Positions 9,830-22,438 are shown, numbered from the stretch's first letter. The stretch: 64,000 nt of DNA from Bacillus sp. X1(2014) (GCF_007678255.1 NZ_VEED01000001.1:496001-560000); one strand, 5' to 3'. Notes: generated by a model not told the origin, from the letters alone. Numbers and translations: made by a program.

Positions 9830-10502
9830 AATAATTGGAAGTGACTGTAAGACCATTGACGATCGCGATACTTGAACTTGCCCCGATTCTAGTTGCGCCG
9901 GCCCCAATCATTTTTTGGACATCTTCTGTACTTCTAACTCCACCAGACGCTTTTACACCCATGTCCGGACCGACTGTTTTCCTCATTAAGGCAATGTCTT
10001 CTGCTGTCGCTCCACCTGTTGAGAATCCTGTAGAAGTTTTAACAAAATCTGCACCAGCCTTTAAGGCTAGCTCACAGGCTCGAATTTTTTCTTCTTTGGA
10101 TAACAGACTAGTTTCTATAATCACCTTCGTATGAGCCTTACCCTTTGCAGCCTCAACAACGGCTCTAATATCATTTTCAACTAATTCATCGTTATGATCT
10201 TTTAGGGCTCCAATATTAATGACCATATCCACTTCTTCTGCGCCATTCTCAATGGCGTTCTTAGTTTCAAATGCTTTTGTTTCAGAAGTAGTCGCCCCTA
10301 ATGGAAATCCAATTACTGTACAAACCATCACTCCACTGCCTTGCAACAATTCTTTTGCGGTGCTTACCCATGTAGGGTTTACACAGACCGAAGCAAATTT
10401 ATATTCCTTTGCTTCCTTGCAAAGGGCCTCAATTTGCTGTTTTGTTGCTTCCGGCTTTAGTAGGGTGTGGTCAATCATTGCAGCAATATTTTTAGTAGCC
10501 AT
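9828..10502 (-). CDS. deoC: Deoxyribose-phosphate aldolase
   Basis: Class I aldolase splitting 2-deoxyribose 5-phosphate into acetaldehyde and glyceraldehyde 3-phosphate, for deoxynucleoside use. The catalytic core is visible: [13 protein letters not shown] near residues 7-19, KVIIETSLL, and the Schiff-base lysine in [16 protein letters not shown]. An upstream extension of 24 codons is rejected because GAAGGGAG lies seven bases before the ATG at 10502 and other DeoC proteins start here. Length becomes 224. It appears to be its own unit: mtaB upstream ends in a terminator. Confidence 0.94.
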   Translation of the reverse strand: MATKNIAAMIDHTLLKPEATKQQIEALCKEAKEYKFASVCVNPTWVSTAKELLQGSGVMVCTVIGFPLGATTSETKAFETKNAIENGAEEVDMVINIGALKDHNDELVENDIRAVVEAAKGKAHTKVIIETSLLSKEEKIRACELALKAGADFVKTSTGFSTGGATAEDIALMRKTVGPDMGVKASGGVRSTEDVQKMIGAGATRIGASSSIAIVNGLTVTSNY

Positions 10503-10584
10503 GTACATACTCCCTTCGAATTCCATATGAATTTTAGAAGTAATTTGCTGCTGTAAATAGTTTAACCTAAACACTATAAAAAAA

Positions 10585-10603
10585 AAGGACCTAAATGGTC
10601 CTT
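10585..10603 (-). terminator. Terminator at the end of the hrcA-mtaB operon
   Basis: AAGGACC, a five-base loop and GGTCCTT, followed on the minus strand by nine T residues. The stem includes the mtaB stop codon. It ends the heat-shock operon. Confidence 0.85.
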
Positions 10604-11969
10604 AAATGACAGCTTCTTCTTCAATAAACAATTCTTTCTTGGATATTGAATCCTCAACTACCTTAACAAATTGTCCACGATTGTATGGATATCCCGCTTG
10701 GTTAATTTTAACTTTAACTATTTTACCAATCAAATCTTCTGGGGCAGAGAAAATAACCTTCATGTAATTATCAGTGTATCCGATCAGATATCCCGAATCA
10801 GCTTCTTCTTTTGATACTTCTTCAGGAATCAATTCTAGGACTTCACCTTCAAATCTTGAAGCGTATTCTTTTGCCAATTGATCAGAAAGCGTGATGAGAC
10901 GATGGACTCGTTCATTTTTAATTTCTTCATCGACTTGGTCTTCCATCCGAGCAGCGGGTGTTCCTGTTCGTTTAGAATAAGGAAACACATGGAGCTCAGA
11001 AAATTTATGCTCATTAATAAAATTATACGTTTCCATAAACTCTTCCTCAGATTCACCTGGGAAACCGACAATGACGTCCGACGTGACAGCAAGGCCTGGA
11101 AGAACTTCTTTTAGTCGATCTAATCTTTCTCCGAAGAACTCCATTGTATATTTACGGCGCATTCTTTTTAAGACAGAATTCGAACCAGATTGTAACGGAA
11201 TATGCAAATGGCGGACCACAATAGGAGAATGTTTAATCACTTCAATTACTTCATCAGTAATCTGACTTGCTTCTATGGATGATATGCGCAGACGTTTTAG
11301 TCCTTTTACTGCTTCCAAATCACGAAGTAATTGGGCAAGATTGTAATCCTTCATGTCTTCGCCATATCCGCCTGTGTGAATACCTGTAAGAACAATTTCC
11401 TGATAACCTGCATTAACTAATTGCTGTGCTTGCCGAATTACTTCCTTCGGATCACGTGATCTCATTAAGCCTCGGGCCCAAGGAATAATACAGAAAGTAC
11501 AGAAATTATTACAACCTTCTTGGATCTTTAAAGAAGCACGAGTCCTGTCTGTAAAGGAAGGAACATCCAGTTCTTCATAGACACGGCTTTTCATGATATT
11601 GCCAACCCCATTAATTGGCTGACGCTCACGTTTGTATTGCTCAATATATTCAAGCATTTTTATCCGGTCCTGTGTTCCCACAACAACATCAACACCAGGA
11701 ATAGCCATAATTTCTGCAGGAGATGTTTGTGCATAGCATCCAGTTACACAAATAACCGCATCTGGATTTTTCCTAACGGCACGACGGATCACTTGGCGGC
11801 TTTTTTTGTCGCCTGTATTTGTTACGGTACAAGTATTAATAATATAGACGTCCGATATTGATTCAAAATCAACTCGATCGTAACCTTCTTGTTTGAATAA
11901 CTGCCAAATAGCTTCAGTTTCATAATGATTTACTTTACAACCTAAAGTATGAAACGCAACTGTTGCCAT
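10602..11969 (-). CDS. mtaB: tRNA (t6A37) methylthiotransferase MtaB
   Basis: Radical-SAM enzyme converting N6-threonylcarbamoyladenosine at tRNA position 37 to its 2-methylthio form (yqeV in B. subtilis). Domains in order: UPF0004 N-terminal domain with C11, C47 and C78, radical-SAM core with C153, C157 and C160 (EGCNNFCTFC), and a C-terminal TRAM domain. It has 455 residues, normal for MtaB. GAGGTG precedes the ATG at seven bases. It follows rsmE by six bases and is the last gene of the operon. Confidence 0.96.
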   Translation of the reverse strand: MATVAFHTLGCKVNHYETEAIWQLFKQEGYDRVDFESISDVYIINTCTVTNTGDKKSRQVIRRAVRKNPDAVICVTGCYAQTSPAEIMAIPGVDVVVGTQDRIKMLEYIEQYKRERQPINGVGNIMKSRVYEELDVPSFTDRTRASLKIQEGCNNFCTFCIIPWARGLMRSRDPKEVIRQAQQLVNAGYQEIVLTGIHTGGYGEDMKDYNLAQLLRDLEAVKGLKRLRISSIEASQITDEVIEVIKHSPIVVRHLHIPLQSGSNSVLKRMRRKYTMEFFGERLDRLKEVLPGLAVTSDVIVGFPGESEEEFMETYNFINEHKFSELHVFPYSKRTGTPAARMEDQVDEEIKNERVHRLITLSDQLAKEYASRFEGEVLELIPEEVSKEEADSGYLIGYTDNYMKVIFSAPEDLIGKIVKVKINQAGYPYNRGQFVKVVEDSISKKELFIEEEAVI

Positions 11970-11975
11970 TATTTT

Positions 11976-12725
11976 TCACCTCATTAATTCAAAATGATAG
12001 GAAATTGCTGATAATGCATATAAAGGAGCTGTTTCGGTTCGTAATATTCTCGGGCCTAACCCACAAACTGCAAATTCATAATCCTTTAATTGCCTAACTT
12101 CTTCATCAGTTAAGCCGCCTTCTGGACCAAATACGATTAGGAGTGTATCGCCTTTATTGATTTTTTTTAGCGTATCAGCAAAAATGGAAGTTTCACCATT
12201 TCTACTCTCTTCCTCAAAAGCAACTAATTTATAATGAAAATCTTTGCTCTTTAATAGCAAATCTTTAAAGCTAATCGCACTCATGACATCCGGTAAAAAG
12301 GCACGATGGGATTGCTCCGCAGCTTCTTTAGCTATCTTTTGCCATCTATCTACTTTTTTCGTTGCTTTTTTTTCATCCCATTTAACGACTGAACGAGCTG
12401 CTGAAAATGGAAGGAATTGATGCGCACCTAGTTCTGTTCCTTTTTGGATAATCCATTCCAACTTGTCCCCTTTAGGCAGTCCACTAGCAATCGTAATTGT
12501 AATGGGCAGCTCGGAAACCCCATCTATCCATTGTACAACGTCTGCAACAACACTTGTATCGGTAATTTCTGCAAGGGAACATACTGCTTGCTTCCCATCT
12601 AGATCAACGCAAATAATTTTGTCGCCAATTTGCATGCGCATAACTTTTTCGATATGATGGCGGTCTTCGTCATTAATCAAATAGCGCCCATCGTTTGCTC
12701 GTTGTTTAACAAAGTATCGTTGCAC
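11976..12725 (-). CDS. rsmE: 16S rRNA m3U1498 methyltransferase RsmE
   Basis: SPOUT-class methyltransferase for U1498 of 16S rRNA (yqeU), 249 residues. An N-terminal PUA-like domain (about 1-70) is followed by the knotted catalytic domain with VFGPEGGLTDEE near 193-204 and LGPRILRTETAPLYALS near 219-235. The start is GTG, supported by AAAGGGTG seven bases upstream. A terminator hairpin lies between prmA and this gene, so it may also be transcribed at a lower level than the chaperone genes. Confidence 0.95.
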   Translation of the reverse strand: MQRYFVKQRANDGRYLINDEDRHHIEKVMRMQIGDKIICVDLDGKQAVCSLAEITDTSVVADVVQWIDGVSELPITITIASGLPKGDKLEWIIQKGTELGAHQFLPFSAARSVVKWDEKKATKKVDRWQKIAKEAAEQSHRAFLPDVMSAISFKDLLLKSKDFHYKLVAFEEESRNGETSIFADTLKKINKGDTLLIVFGPEGGLTDEEVRQLKDYEFAVCGLGPRILRTETAPLYALSAISYHFELMR

Positions 12726-12802
12726 ACTTTTGCACCCTTTCTTAAACCATACACTTAATTTTACTAAAGAAAAGTCTGTTCTAAAAGCATGGCACGAAAA
12801 AA

Positions 12803-12819
12803 AGGGGTATGTTACCCCT
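12803..12819 (-). terminator. Hairpin terminator after prmA
   Basis: AGGGGTA, a three-base loop and TACCCCT, followed by seven T on the minus strand. It probably acts as a partial terminator inside the operon. Confidence 0.7.
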
Positions 12820-12831
12820 CTTATTCAACCA

Positions 12832-13773
12832 TTATATCCGTTTGGCAACAATAGCAACCCAATCTTCCATCAAAATTGTTTCGGATATCTCAAAGCCAAC
12901 AGCAATTAATGCATCTTTGACTTGATCTTTTTTCTGCTGGATAATCCCAGAGGCAATGAACGCTCCGCCAGGTTTGACAACTCTTGCAGCATCCTCAGTA
13001 AATCGTAAAATAACCTCGGCCAAAATATTAGCTACAACAACATCAGCAGAATTTTCCTCTACACCATCCAGTAGATTATTTTGGGCAGTAACTGCTCGAT
13101 CACTTACTTTATTAAGTTTAATATTCACTCTTGCTGTTGTTACTGCTACCTCATCAAGATCAAATGCACGAACATCTTCGGCACCCAGCATAGCTGCGGC
13201 AATGCTTAATACCCCCGATCCTGTTCCAACATCGATAACCCGGTCACCAGGACGAACAGTTCTTTCAAGAGCCTGAATACACAAGACAGTAGTCGGGTGT
13301 GTTCCTGTTCCAAACGCCATTCCTGGATCTAATTCAATGATTAATTCATCACTGCTGACCGGAGTATAAATCTCCCAAGTCGGTACAATTGTAAATTTTT
13401 CTGAAATTTTCACAGGATGATAATATTTTTTCCATGCAGTTGCCCATTCTTCTTCATTTACTTCACTTATTGTCACTTTATTTTTACCGATATCGATATT
13501 ATGAATAATCAAATTATTAATGGATTCTTTAATTGCATCCACCGTTTCACCTAAAAAGCTATTTACCGGAAGGTACGCCTTTAAAATCACACCTTCATCC
13601 GGATAATCATCGGGATTGAGTTGATAGATTTCTCCAAATTGATCTTGTCTTTCTTTTGTCAGTTCAAATGGATCTTCAATGACTACGCCACTCGCCCCAG
13701 CTTCGTGCAAAATATGAGAAATAGGTTCAATCGCCTCATTTGTTGTGTGAATACTGATTTCAGACCATTTCAC
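12832..13773 (-). CDS. prmA: Ribosomal protein L11 methyltransferase
   Basis: SAM-dependent methyltransferase that trimethylates ribosomal protein L11 (yqeT). The SAM-binding core [23 protein letters not shown] and the preceding [15 protein letters not shown] loop are typical. The frame could begin at a TTG at 13788, but GGAG lies nine bases before the GTG at 13773, and the resulting [11 protein letters not shown] matches other PrmA proteins, giving 313 residues. It follows dnaJ by 18 bases, as in other Bacillus heat-shock operons. Confidence 0.95.
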   Translation of the reverse strand: MKWSEISIHTTNEAIEPISHILHEAGASGVVIEDPFELTKERQDQFGEIYQLNPDDYPDEGVILKAYLPVNSFLGETVDAIKESINNLIIHNIDIGKNKVTISEVNEEEWATAWKKYYHPVKISEKFTIVPTWEIYTPVSSDELIIELDPGMAFGTGTHPTTVLCIQALERTVRPGDRVIDVGTGSGVLSIAAAMLGAEDVRAFDLDEVAVTTARVNIKLNKVSDRAVTAQNNLLDGVEENSADVVVANILAEVILRFTEDAARVVKPGGAFIASGIIQQKKDQVKDALIAVGFEISETILMEDWVAIVAKRI

Positions 13774-13791
13774 ATCTACCAACTCCAATCC

Positions 13792-14919
13792 TTACTCGCT
13801 TTTAAAGGCACGTTTTACTTTTGAGAAAAAACTTTCCTCGTGTTCACCAATCGGAGAAGAGCCACTAAGCTCTGCGAATTCTTTTAAAAGCTGCTTCTGT
13901 TTATCTGATAACTTTGTTGGGGTAATAATCCGAACAATAATGTATTGATCACCAACACCGTATCCACGAACATTAGGAACACCTTTTCCTTTTAAACGGA
14001 ATTTTTTCCCCGTCTGAGTACCTGCAGGAATTTTCAATTTCACTTTCCCGTGTAAGGTAGGTACTTCAATCTCATCACCTAATGACGCTTGAACGAAAGT
14101 GATCGGCATTTCACAATAAATATCATCGCCATCTCTTTCAAAAAACTCATGTTGCCTTACATGGAATACAACATAAAGATCTCCTGGAGGTCCACCGTTA
14201 ATTCCTGCTTCACCTTGTCCTGACATGCGGAGTTGTTGACCATCATCAATACCCGCAGGGATTTTAACATGAATCTTCTTGCGTTTTTGTACTTTTCCTT
14301 TACCGCCGCAAGTAGAACATTTATGTTTAATTTCTTTCCCAGTCCCATTACAGTGATTGCAGGTACGTCGATTGACGATTCTTCCAAATGGAGTATTCTG
14401 CTCCACATTTAACTGTCCTGTCCCATGACAATGCTGGCATGTTTCTGGTTTTGTTCCAGGTTTTGCACCAGAACCACTGCATGTTCCACAAGTTTCTTCA
14501 CGAGGAATTTCAATATCTGTTTCTTTCCCAAAGGCTGCTTCTTCAAAAGAAACCGTCATCGTGTACTGAAGATCTGCTCCTTGTCTTGGTGCGTTTGGAT
14601 CACGTCTTCTACCGCCTCCACCGCCGCCAAAGAAAGTATTGAAGATATCCTCAAATCCTCCAAAGCCTCCGCCGAAATCACTGCCGCCAAAGCCTTGGTT
14701 TGGATCTGTATGGCCAAATTGATCATAATGGGCCTTTTTCTGATCATCACTTAATACTTCATATGCCTCTGTTATTTCTTTAAATTTATCTGCCGCATCT
14801 TCTGCTTTATTTATATCTGGGTGATATTGTTTGGAAAGCTTTCGATAGGCTTTTTTTATTTCATCCTTTGAAGCACTTTTACTAAGACCTAGTACTTCAT
14901 AGTAATCCCGTTTACTCAT
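13792..14919 (-). CDS. dnaJ: Chaperone protein DnaJ
   Basis: Type I Hsp40 co-chaperone that stimulates DnaK ATPase and delivers substrates. J domain at 1-70 with HPD at 33-35, then a Gly/Phe-rich stretch (about 76-110), a zinc domain with four repeats ([32 protein letters not shown]), and C-terminal substrate-binding domains. 375 residues, the normal length. GGGAGTGGG precedes the ATG. It is separated from dnaK by about 250 bases containing a repeat and a hairpin. Confidence 0.98.
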   Translation of the reverse strand: MSKRDYYEVLGLSKSASKDEIKKAYRKLSKQYHPDINKAEDAADKFKEITEAYEVLSDDQKKAHYDQFGHTDPNQGFGGSDFGGGFGGFEDIFNTFFGGGGGGRRRDPNAPRQGADLQYTMTVSFEEAAFGKETDIEIPREETCGTCSGSGAKPGTKPETCQHCHGTGQLNVEQNTPFGRIVNRRTCNHCNGTGKEIKHKCSTCGGKGKVQKRKKIHVKIPAGIDDGQQLRMSGQGEAGINGGPPGDLYVVFHVRQHEFFERDGDDIYCEMPITFVQASLGDEIEVPTLHGKVKLKIPAGTQTGKKFRLKGKGVPNVRGYGVGDQYIIVRIITPTKLSDKQKQLLKEFAELSGSSPIGEHEESFFSKVKRAFKSE

Positions 14920-14991
14920 GATTACCCACTCCCGAATCTGTCACATAAAGGTTATTGTATCATTCATCACAATGTTAATGCAATAAAAAAA

Positions 14992-15020
14992 GCCAAAGCC
15001 CATAGTTCTGACTTTGACTT
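14992..15020 (-). terminator. Attenuator/terminator between dnaK and dnaJ
   Basis: On the minus strand AGTCAAAGTC pairs with GGCTTTGGCT (two G-U pairs) around a nine-base loop and is followed by seven T. It probably reduces read-through from dnaK into dnaJ. Confidence 0.65.
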
Positions 15021-15048
15021 TTTTCTGAGCTATGAAAACTCTTATAAA

Positions 15049-15168
15049 TGTCTAGCTCCAGCGCCTAGGGGCTCGGGGTCACAAGCCAATCTGTCAAGAA
15101 GGTAAAAAGCAACCTTCTCGCCAGCTCGTCTTATGCCTGTCGCCCCTGGACAAGGCGCTTCCACTTTT
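15049..15168. repeat. Palindromic dispersed-repeat candidate between dnaK and dnaJ
   Basis: About 120 bases with unusually high GC for this window, beginning TGTCTAGCTCCAGCGCC and ending near GGACAAGGCGCTTCC. The ends contain the complementary heptamers AGCGCCT (15060-15066) and AGGCGCT (15153-15159). The centre forms AGAAGGT (15097-15103) with ACCTTCT (15112-15118). I remember very similar 'TCTAGCTCCAGCGCC...GACAAGGCGCTTCC' elements scattered through Bacillus-group genomes; only one copy is in this window. It abuts the dnaK stop codon. Confidence 0.65.
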
Positions 15169-17016
<1,848 letters not shown>

Positions 17017-17036
17017 CTAGAAAAAAATATGTAGTT

Positions 17037-17636
17037 TTATTGATTTACTTTCACCATTGCAGGTCGGATAACACGGTCTTTTAATAAGTAACCTTTTTGA
17101 AATTCATCCGTTACAATGTTTGAGCCATAGTTCTCATCCTCACCTTGCATTACAGCTTGATGCTGATGTGGATCAAACTCTTTTCCTACAGATTCAATCA
17201 GTTCAACACCTTCACTTTTCAGAGCATCAAGCAAACTGCGGTAAACCATGTCCATCCCTTGTAGAAGTGACTTAGTTTGTTCATTATCTGCTTCAATTTT
17301 CATCGCTCTTTCAAAGTTATCAATTGCAGGCAATAAATCAGTAATAAGTTTTTGTGCTCTATATTTTTGGCTTGCTTCTTGATCTAATCTAGTACGTCTC
17401 CGGAAATTATCAAAGTCTGCTTGCAAGCGTAGATATCGATTATCTGCTTCCTCTAACTTTTCTTTCAACAGTTGAATTTCTTGGTCCTTTTCATCAACCA
17501 ATGAATCCGCTGCCTGTTCTGTTGCTGTACCTTCGTCAAAAACAGTCTCAACCGTTTTTTCTTCGGTAAGTTCAACATTTTCAGTACTTTCAACTTCCAT
17601 TTCTTCATTTAGCGTTTTATTATTCTCATTCGTCAA
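17037..17636 (-). CDS. grpE: Nucleotide exchange factor GrpE
   Basis: DnaK nucleotide-exchange factor. An acidic, low-complexity N-terminus (about 1-55) is followed by a long coiled coil ([29 protein letters not shown]) and the C-terminal beta domain ([20 protein letters not shown] end). The frame can be extended to an ATG at 17669, but AAGGGAGGTGAG lies just before the TTG at 17636, so a TTG start and 199 residues are preferred. It lies 32 bases upstream of dnaK. Confidence 0.96.
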   Translation of the reverse strand: MTNENNKTLNEEMEVESTENVELTEEKTVETVFDEGTATEQAADSLVDEKDQEIQLLKEKLEEADNRYLRLQADFDNFRRRTRLDQEASQKYRAQKLITDLLPAIDNFERAMKIEADNEQTKSLLQGMDMVYRSLLDALKSEGVELIESVGKEFDPHQHQAVMQGEDENYGSNIVTDEFQKGYLLKDRVIRPAMVKVNQ

Positions 17637-17740
17637 CTTACTCACCTCCCTTAAAGCATTTGCTGTCATTTATAGGATAATTCATTGTCATGGAAAAGGG
17701 GGTGAAACAGGTATTTCACCCTTACTCAATATTACCCGAG

Positions 17741-18775
17741 CTATTTATTTTGATACAATTTCGTCCAGACAGCAGTTAAATCCTTACTTAGAAATTGTAA
17801 TAAGCTAATGACTCGGGAATATTCCATCCTTGTAGGGCCTAGGATGGCGATCGTCCCTAAATTCTCAACACCGGCCGAATAAGTAGCTGTAATTAAACTG
17901 CAATTATCCATGACACTATTTTTATTTTCAGTACCAATTTTAACCTGAATTCCAGCTGCATCATTTCTGATTAAATTATAAATCCATTCTTCCTGGTCAA
18001 TCATCGTTAATAAGCTTCGAAGTTTTGTTACATCATGAAACTCCGGCTGGCTTAACATATTGGTCTTTCCAGCAAAGAAAAGTTTTTCATTAACTGGCAT
18101 TTTTAATGAATCTGCGATAGTATGCAGCATTAAGTCATAATCATGGATATGCTGTCTTAAAAGCATGGCTACCTCTTTATAAATCTTATCATTTAGATCT
18201 TCGAGAGGTACGCCTGATAAACGATCGTTTAAAATATTCACTGTTTTTTCTAAATCACTGGCATCTACTGATGGTGGTAATGAAAAGGTCCTATTTTCTA
18301 CATGGCCCGTATCTGTAACAAAAATAGCTACGGCTGTCTCTTTGTTTAACGGGATAATTTGAATTTTTTTCAATTTATTAATACTAACAGCCGGGCCAAG
18401 AACAATGGATGTGTAGTTCGTTAGGTCCGATAATATTTTTGCAGACCTTTGAATAATTTTTTCGAATTCGAAAATTTTCTCAGCAAAAATCGACTGAATG
18501 ATAGATGTATCATGTTGATTTAATACCTGTGGAGACAAAAGATGATCCACATAATAGCGATATCCTTTTTCCGATGGGACACGACCTGAAGAGGTATGTG
18601 TCTTTTCAATATACCCCAACTCTTCAAGGTCGGACATTTCATTACGAATGGTTGCCGAACTGAAAGAAATCTCTTTCTTTTTCGACAAACTTCTTGAGCC
18701 GACTGGTTGGGCAGATCGAATAAAGTCATCAACAATAACCTGAAGAATTAACAATTGACGATCTGTTAACAACAT
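17741..18775 (-). CDS. hrcA: Heat-inducible repressor HrcA
   Basis: Class I heat-shock repressor that binds CIRCE with help from GroEL. 344 residues: N-terminal winged helix (about 1-75, [31 protein letters not shown] and [35 protein letters not shown]) followed by the GAF-like dimerisation domain. It is the first gene of the operon and its own promoter carries CIRCE, so it is autoregulated. GAGGTGATGA lies just before the ATG. Confidence 0.97.
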   Translation of the reverse strand: MLLTDRQLLILQVIVDDFIRSAQPVGSRSLSKKKEISFSSATIRNEMSDLEELGYIEKTHTSSGRVPSEKGYRYYVDHLLSPQVLNQHDTSIIQSIFAEKIFEFEKIIQRSAKILSDLTNYTSIVLGPAVSINKLKKIQIIPLNKETAVAIFVTDTGHVENRTFSLPPSVDASDLEKTVNILNDRLSGVPLEDLNDKIYKEVAMLLRQHIHDYDLMLHTIADSLKMPVNEKLFFAGKTNMLSQPEFHDVTKLRSLLTMIDQEEWIYNLIRNDAAGIQVKIGTENKNSVMDNCSLITATYSAGVENLGTIAILGPTRMEYSRVISLLQFLSKDLTAVWTKLYQNK

Positions 18776-18787
18776 TCATCACCTCTG

Positions 18788-18814
18788 TTAGCACTCCTAG
18801 TTAACGAGTGCTAA
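18788..18814. promoter_or_regulatory. CIRCE operator
   Basis: A perfect nine-base inverted repeat, TTAGCACTC, nine bases, GAGTGCTAA, the canonical HrcA-binding CIRCE element. It lies between the sigma-A -10 and the hrcA ribosome binding site, 13 bases before the start. Confidence 0.98.
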
Positions 18815-18826
18815 TTATATTAATAA

Positions 18827-18854
18827 ATTATCAAATGAAGGGGGATGGTGTCAA
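18827..18854 (-). promoter_or_regulatory. Sigma-A promoter of the hrcA operon
   Basis: A perfect TTGACA (18849-18854) and GATAAT (18827-18832) separated by 16 bases on the minus strand, immediately upstream of CIRCE. Confidence 0.8.
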
Positions 18855-18904
18855 TCAAAAAGAACAGTAAACCACTCTAATCAAGACAATAATTAAAATC
18901 TTGC

Positions 18905-20038
18905 TTATCTTAAAAATGCCTGGAATACTTCATTTCCTAGCAGTCTCCCCTTTTTCGTTAAAAATATATGATTTTTTTCCACATCTAACCACTGTTTTGC
19001 CGTTAATTCATTAATCTCTTTTTCAAATAATTGAAGGGGGTCTTTAGCAAACTTTTCAATAAAATGAGGAATGAAGACACCTGCAGTTTTTCTCAATCCC
19101 AAAAACATTTCTTCTTCCATTTGCTCAATTTTTGAAGTTTGATGTTCTTCCATTACCGGCATGAGCCCATTATTTATTTGCTCCATATACCTTTTTAAGG
19201 GACCAATATTCGAACGTCTTATCTGATTTAAATAGCTATGAGCACCTGCCCCAAACCCATAATAAGAATTATTATTCCAATAGGTAAGGTTATGTCTGCT
19301 CTCATACCCTGGTTTAGAAAAATTACTAATTTCATATTGGTTGAATCCATGCTTTTCCATTTCTTCCATTAGTAATTCGTACATCGCAGCTTCCACATCC
19401 TCACCAGGAGTTGGCAGTTTTCCTTTTTTCAGTAAATTATAAAAAACTGTTTTTGGTTCAATGATTAAGGAATAGGCAGAATAATGTGTGATATCAAGTG
19501 ATAAAGCCTCTTTTAATGTCTCTTTAAAATCTGAAAAAGTTTGTGAAGGTAAACTAAAGATAAGATCTATACTGATATTTTCAAATCCCAAGGATTTTGC
19601 GTTATCAATTGTTTGGTAGACATCTTTCGCTTTGTGGACACGGCCGATTTTTTTCAGTAGCTCCTCATTAAACGTTTGAACTCCAAGGCTAATCCGGTTA
19701 ACTCCAGCCTCTTTTAATATTTCTAATTTTTCTGCCGTTAAGTCACCAGGATTCGCCTCAAAGGTAAATTCTATATGCTCACTCTTTGGTAAATTTCTGT
19801 TAATACTTTCACAAAATTGATAAAGCTGCTTTTCATTTAACGATGTCGGTGTACCCCCTCCTACAAAGATCGTCTCAAGGCCATTTGTTGGAAATTGGGT
19901 TAAAGTCATTTTCATTTCTTGTTCAAGTGCTTTTAAGTAATCATCAACCGGCTGCCCCTTTAGAAACACTTTATTAAAATCACAATAATGGCAAATATGC
20001 TCACAAAAAGGGATATGGAGATAGGCTGATTTAATCAT
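18905..20038 (-). CDS. hemW: Heme chaperone / radical SAM protein HemW
   Basis: Radical-SAM protein of the HemN-like family, 377 residues. C12, C16 and C19 in FCEHICHYCDF bind the 4Fe-4S cluster; GGGTPTSL and VNRISLGVQTFNE are family motifs. The family is now regarded as heme chaperone HemW rather than coproporphyrinogen oxidase; the spacing CX3CX2C followed directly by DF fits HemW. The frame extends to a TTG at 20065, but GAGGAAG lies before the ATG at 20038, which also matches the family N-terminus. It follows lepA by 78 bases. Confidence 0.93.
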   Translation of the reverse strand: MIKSAYLHIPFCEHICHYCDFNKVFLKGQPVDDYLKALEQEMKMTLTQFPTNGLETIFVGGGTPTSLNEKQLYQFCESINRNLPKSEHIEFTFEANPGDLTAEKLEILKEAGVNRISLGVQTFNEELLKKIGRVHKAKDVYQTIDNAKSLGFENISIDLIFSLPSQTFSDFKETLKEALSLDITHYSAYSLIIEPKTVFYNLLKKGKLPTPGEDVEAAMYELLMEEMEKHGFNQYEISNFSKPGYESRHNLTYWNNNSYYGFGAGAHSYLNQIRRSNIGPLKRYMEQINNGLMPVMEEHQTSKIEQMEEEMFLGLRKTAGVFIPHFIEKFAKDPLQLFEKEINELTAKQWLDVEKNHIFLTKKGRLLGNEVFQAFLR

Positions 20039-20116
20039 TTCGTTCACTTCCTCATTCTTCAACAAAAAGAGGCTAGAATTCGCCCAGAAAATGGCTTGTC
20101 CTAACCCCCAGCTAGT

Positions 20117-21952
20117 TTATTTTTTTGTGTTGCTATCGTCCATTTTTAAGACAGCCATAAATGCTTCTTGTGGCACTTCAACGGATCCTACTTGCTTCAT
20201 CCGCTTTTTACCTTCTTTTTGCTTTTCTAATAATTTTCGTTTACGGGAAATATCTCCGCCATAACATTTGGCTAAAACGTTTTTACGCATAGCCTTAATT
20301 GTAGAACGAGCAATAATCTTCTGACCCACTGCAGCCTGAATTGGAACTTCAAACTGCTGCCTAGGGATAAGCTCCTTCAGTTTTTCAACAATAATCTTCC
20401 CTCGTTCATAGGCGAAGTCTTTATGAACAATAAAGCTTAATGCATCCACTTTTTCACCATTTAACAATATGTCCATTTTAACAAGGCTGGAAGGTTTATA
20501 ACCAATGAGCTCATAATCAAAGGATGCGTAACCTCTTGTGCTTGATTTCAATTGATCAAAGAAATCATAGACAATTTCTGCTAATGGCATTTCATAGATA
20601 ATACTTACCCGATTTTCCGCCAGGTATTCCATTGTTACAAAAATTCCCCGTTTTTGTTGGCAGAGTTCCATAATGGTTCCTACATAATCATTTGGAGCCA
20701 TCATCGTTGATTTCACATAAGGCTCTTCTACACGGTCAATTTTTTGTGGATCCGGTAAATCAGAAGGATTGTCCACCCTTATTTCGGAGCCATCTGTCAT
20801 ATGAACATGATAGATAACACTCGGTGCTGTCGTTATTAAATCAATTTTAAATTCACGTTCAATCCGTTCTTGAATAATCTCCATGTGAAGCAATCCTAAG
20901 AATCCACAACGGAATCCAAATCCAAGTGCTTGTGAAGTTTCTGGTTCAAATTGAAGTGAAGAATCATTTAACTGAAGCTTTTCAAGTGCTTCACGCAGAT
21001 CATTAAACTTCGCTGTATCAATTGGGTAAAGTCCACAGTAAACCATTGGGTTTAGTTTCCGGTAACCTGGAAGTGGCTCTGTTGCCCCATTTTTTGCATT
21101 TGTAATTGTATCACCCACACGAGTATCCCCGACATTTTTTATTGATGCAGATAAAAAGCCAACATCACCAACGGTTAACTCATCACGCATGGTTGCTTTT
21201 GGTGTAAAAACGCCTATCTCATTTACTTCAAATTCTTTACCAGTAGCCATCATCCGGACTTTATCGCCCACCTTAACGGTTCCTTCGACCACACGAATGT
21301 ACGCTACAACACCACGATAGGCATCATACAGAGAATCAAAAATAAGGGCCTTTAATGGTGCTTCTGGATCTCCCTGTGGTGCAGGGACTTTCTGAACGAC
21401 TTGTTCAAGGATTTCTTCAATTCCAATCCCTGCCTTTGCTGAAGCTAACACGGCTTCCGAAGCGTCCAAACCGATGACATCCTCGATTTCTCCTCGAACA
21501 CGCTCTGGATCTGCACTAGGCAAGTCAATTTTGTTAATGACTGGTAAAATTTCAAGGTCGTTATCAAGGGCAAGATAAACGTTGGCTAGTGTCTGTGCTT
21601 CAATTCCTTGTGCAGCGTCAACGACTAAAACAGCCCCTTCACATGCTGCAAGACTCCTTGATACCTCATACGTAAAATCGACATGTCCCGGTGTATCAAT
21701 TAAATGGAAAATATATTCTTCTCCATCTTTTGCTTTGTATTTTAACTGGACGGCATTTAATTTAATGGTAATTCCGCGTTCTCTTTCAAGGTCCATTGAA
21801 TCAAGGAGCTGATCTTTCATTTCCCGAGAGGTCAATGCATTGGTTTTCTCCAAGATCCGGTCAGCTAATGTTGATTTCCCATGATCAATATGGGCTATAA
21901 TTGAGAAATTTCTAATTTTTGATTGTCGTTTGAGTCTTTCATTATTGTTCAT
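20117..21952 (-). CDS. lepA: Elongation factor 4 (LepA)
   Basis: Ribosome-associated translational GTPase, 611 residues. P-loop AHIDHGKST at 20-28, then DTPGHVDF and [10 protein letters not shown], followed by EF-G-like domains and the LepA C-terminal domain ([28 protein letters not shown]). GGAGTG precedes the ATG. It separates the spoIIP operon from hemW, as in B. subtilis. Confidence 0.98.
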   Translation of the reverse strand: MNNNERLKRQSKIRNFSIIAHIDHGKSTLADRILEKTNALTSREMKDQLLDSMDLERERGITIKLNAVQLKYKAKDGEEYIFHLIDTPGHVDFTYEVSRSLAACEGAVLVVDAAQGIEAQTLANVYLALDNDLEILPVINKIDLPSADPERVRGEIEDVIGLDASEAVLASAKAGIGIEEILEQVVQKVPAPQGDPEAPLKALIFDSLYDAYRGVVAYIRVVEGTVKVGDKVRMMATGKEFEVNEIGVFTPKATMRDELTVGDVGFLSASIKNVGDTRVGDTITNAKNGATEPLPGYRKLNPMVYCGLYPIDTAKFNDLREALEKLQLNDSSLQFEPETSQALGFGFRCGFLGLLHMEIIQERIEREFKIDLITTAPSVIYHVHMTDGSEIRVDNPSDLPDPQKIDRVEEPYVKSTMMAPNDYVGTIMELCQQKRGIFVTMEYLAENRVSIIYEMPLAEIVYDFFDQLKSSTRGYASFDYELIGYKPSSLVKMDILLNGEKVDALSFIVHKDFAYERGKIIVEKLKELIPRQQFEVPIQAAVGQKIIARSTIKAMRKNVLAKCYGGDISRKRKLLEKQKEGKKRMKQVGSVEVPQEAFMAVLKMDDSNTKK

Positions 21953-22062
21953 GGTCTTTCACTCCTACTATACTCGCACATATACACTATTTTGAATTAT
22001 ATCAATACGATTAACAAGATTCAATCAAAAGTCGCATAAGATTATTTCCTGAAATAAAATAG

Positions 22063-22083
22063 CGGCACCAAACTGGTGCCACT
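22063..22083 (-). terminator. Terminator after yqxA
   Basis: GTGGCACCA and TGGTGCCGC with a three-base loop, followed by TATTTTATTT on the minus strand, just past the yqxA stop. Confidence 0.7.
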
Positions 22084-22092
22084 TCGATTATT

Positions 22093-22419
22093 TTAATCAG
22101 CAATAAGATGAACTAACTTTTCAGAAGCGCCTGATATCCCCTCAGACATCTTCTTCCCCATTGTAGAGAAAAAATTATATGCACTTATTTCTTCTAGTTT
22201 TTTTTGCTTTGCCTCAAGATCATGACTTGAGATTTCGTTTCCCAAAAAGGTAGCTTGCAAGTTACTGTCTGTCCCATTTAAACTAACAGCATTTTGAAAG
22301 TTTGGATCATCATAGCCTTTCATTTTATGAATACCATCATTAGCCAATTGCATACCAACTAAAACAGAGATTAACATGAGAGCAGCCAAGCATACACTCT
22401 TTAACATGAACATCTTCAT
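22093..22419 (-). CDS. yqxA: YqxA family protein
   Basis: Small protein of 108 residues with one N-terminal membrane helix (about 3-22, FMLKSVCLAALMLISVLVGMQLAN), then GIHKMKGYDDPNFQ and an ion-poor helical tail. It matches the position and general look of B. subtilis yqxA (DUF3679), which follows spoIIP. The open frame starts far upstream inside spoIIP, but AGGGAG lies nine bases before the ATG at 22419. Function is unknown; co-transcription with spoIIP suggests expression during sporulation. Confidence 0.8.
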   Translation of the reverse strand: MKMFMLKSVCLAALMLISVLVGMQLANDGIHKMKGYDDPNFQNAVSLNGTDSNLQATFLGNEISSHDLEAKQKKLEEISAYNFFSTMGKKMSEGISGASEKLVHLIAD

Positions 22420-22438
22420 AAAAAATGCTCCCTTACAT

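Noticed and set aside
14388..14754. Plus-strand frames of 84 and 109 codons opposite dnaJ
   Set aside because: They come from the repetitive Gly/Cys-rich dnaJ coding and have no start signals.
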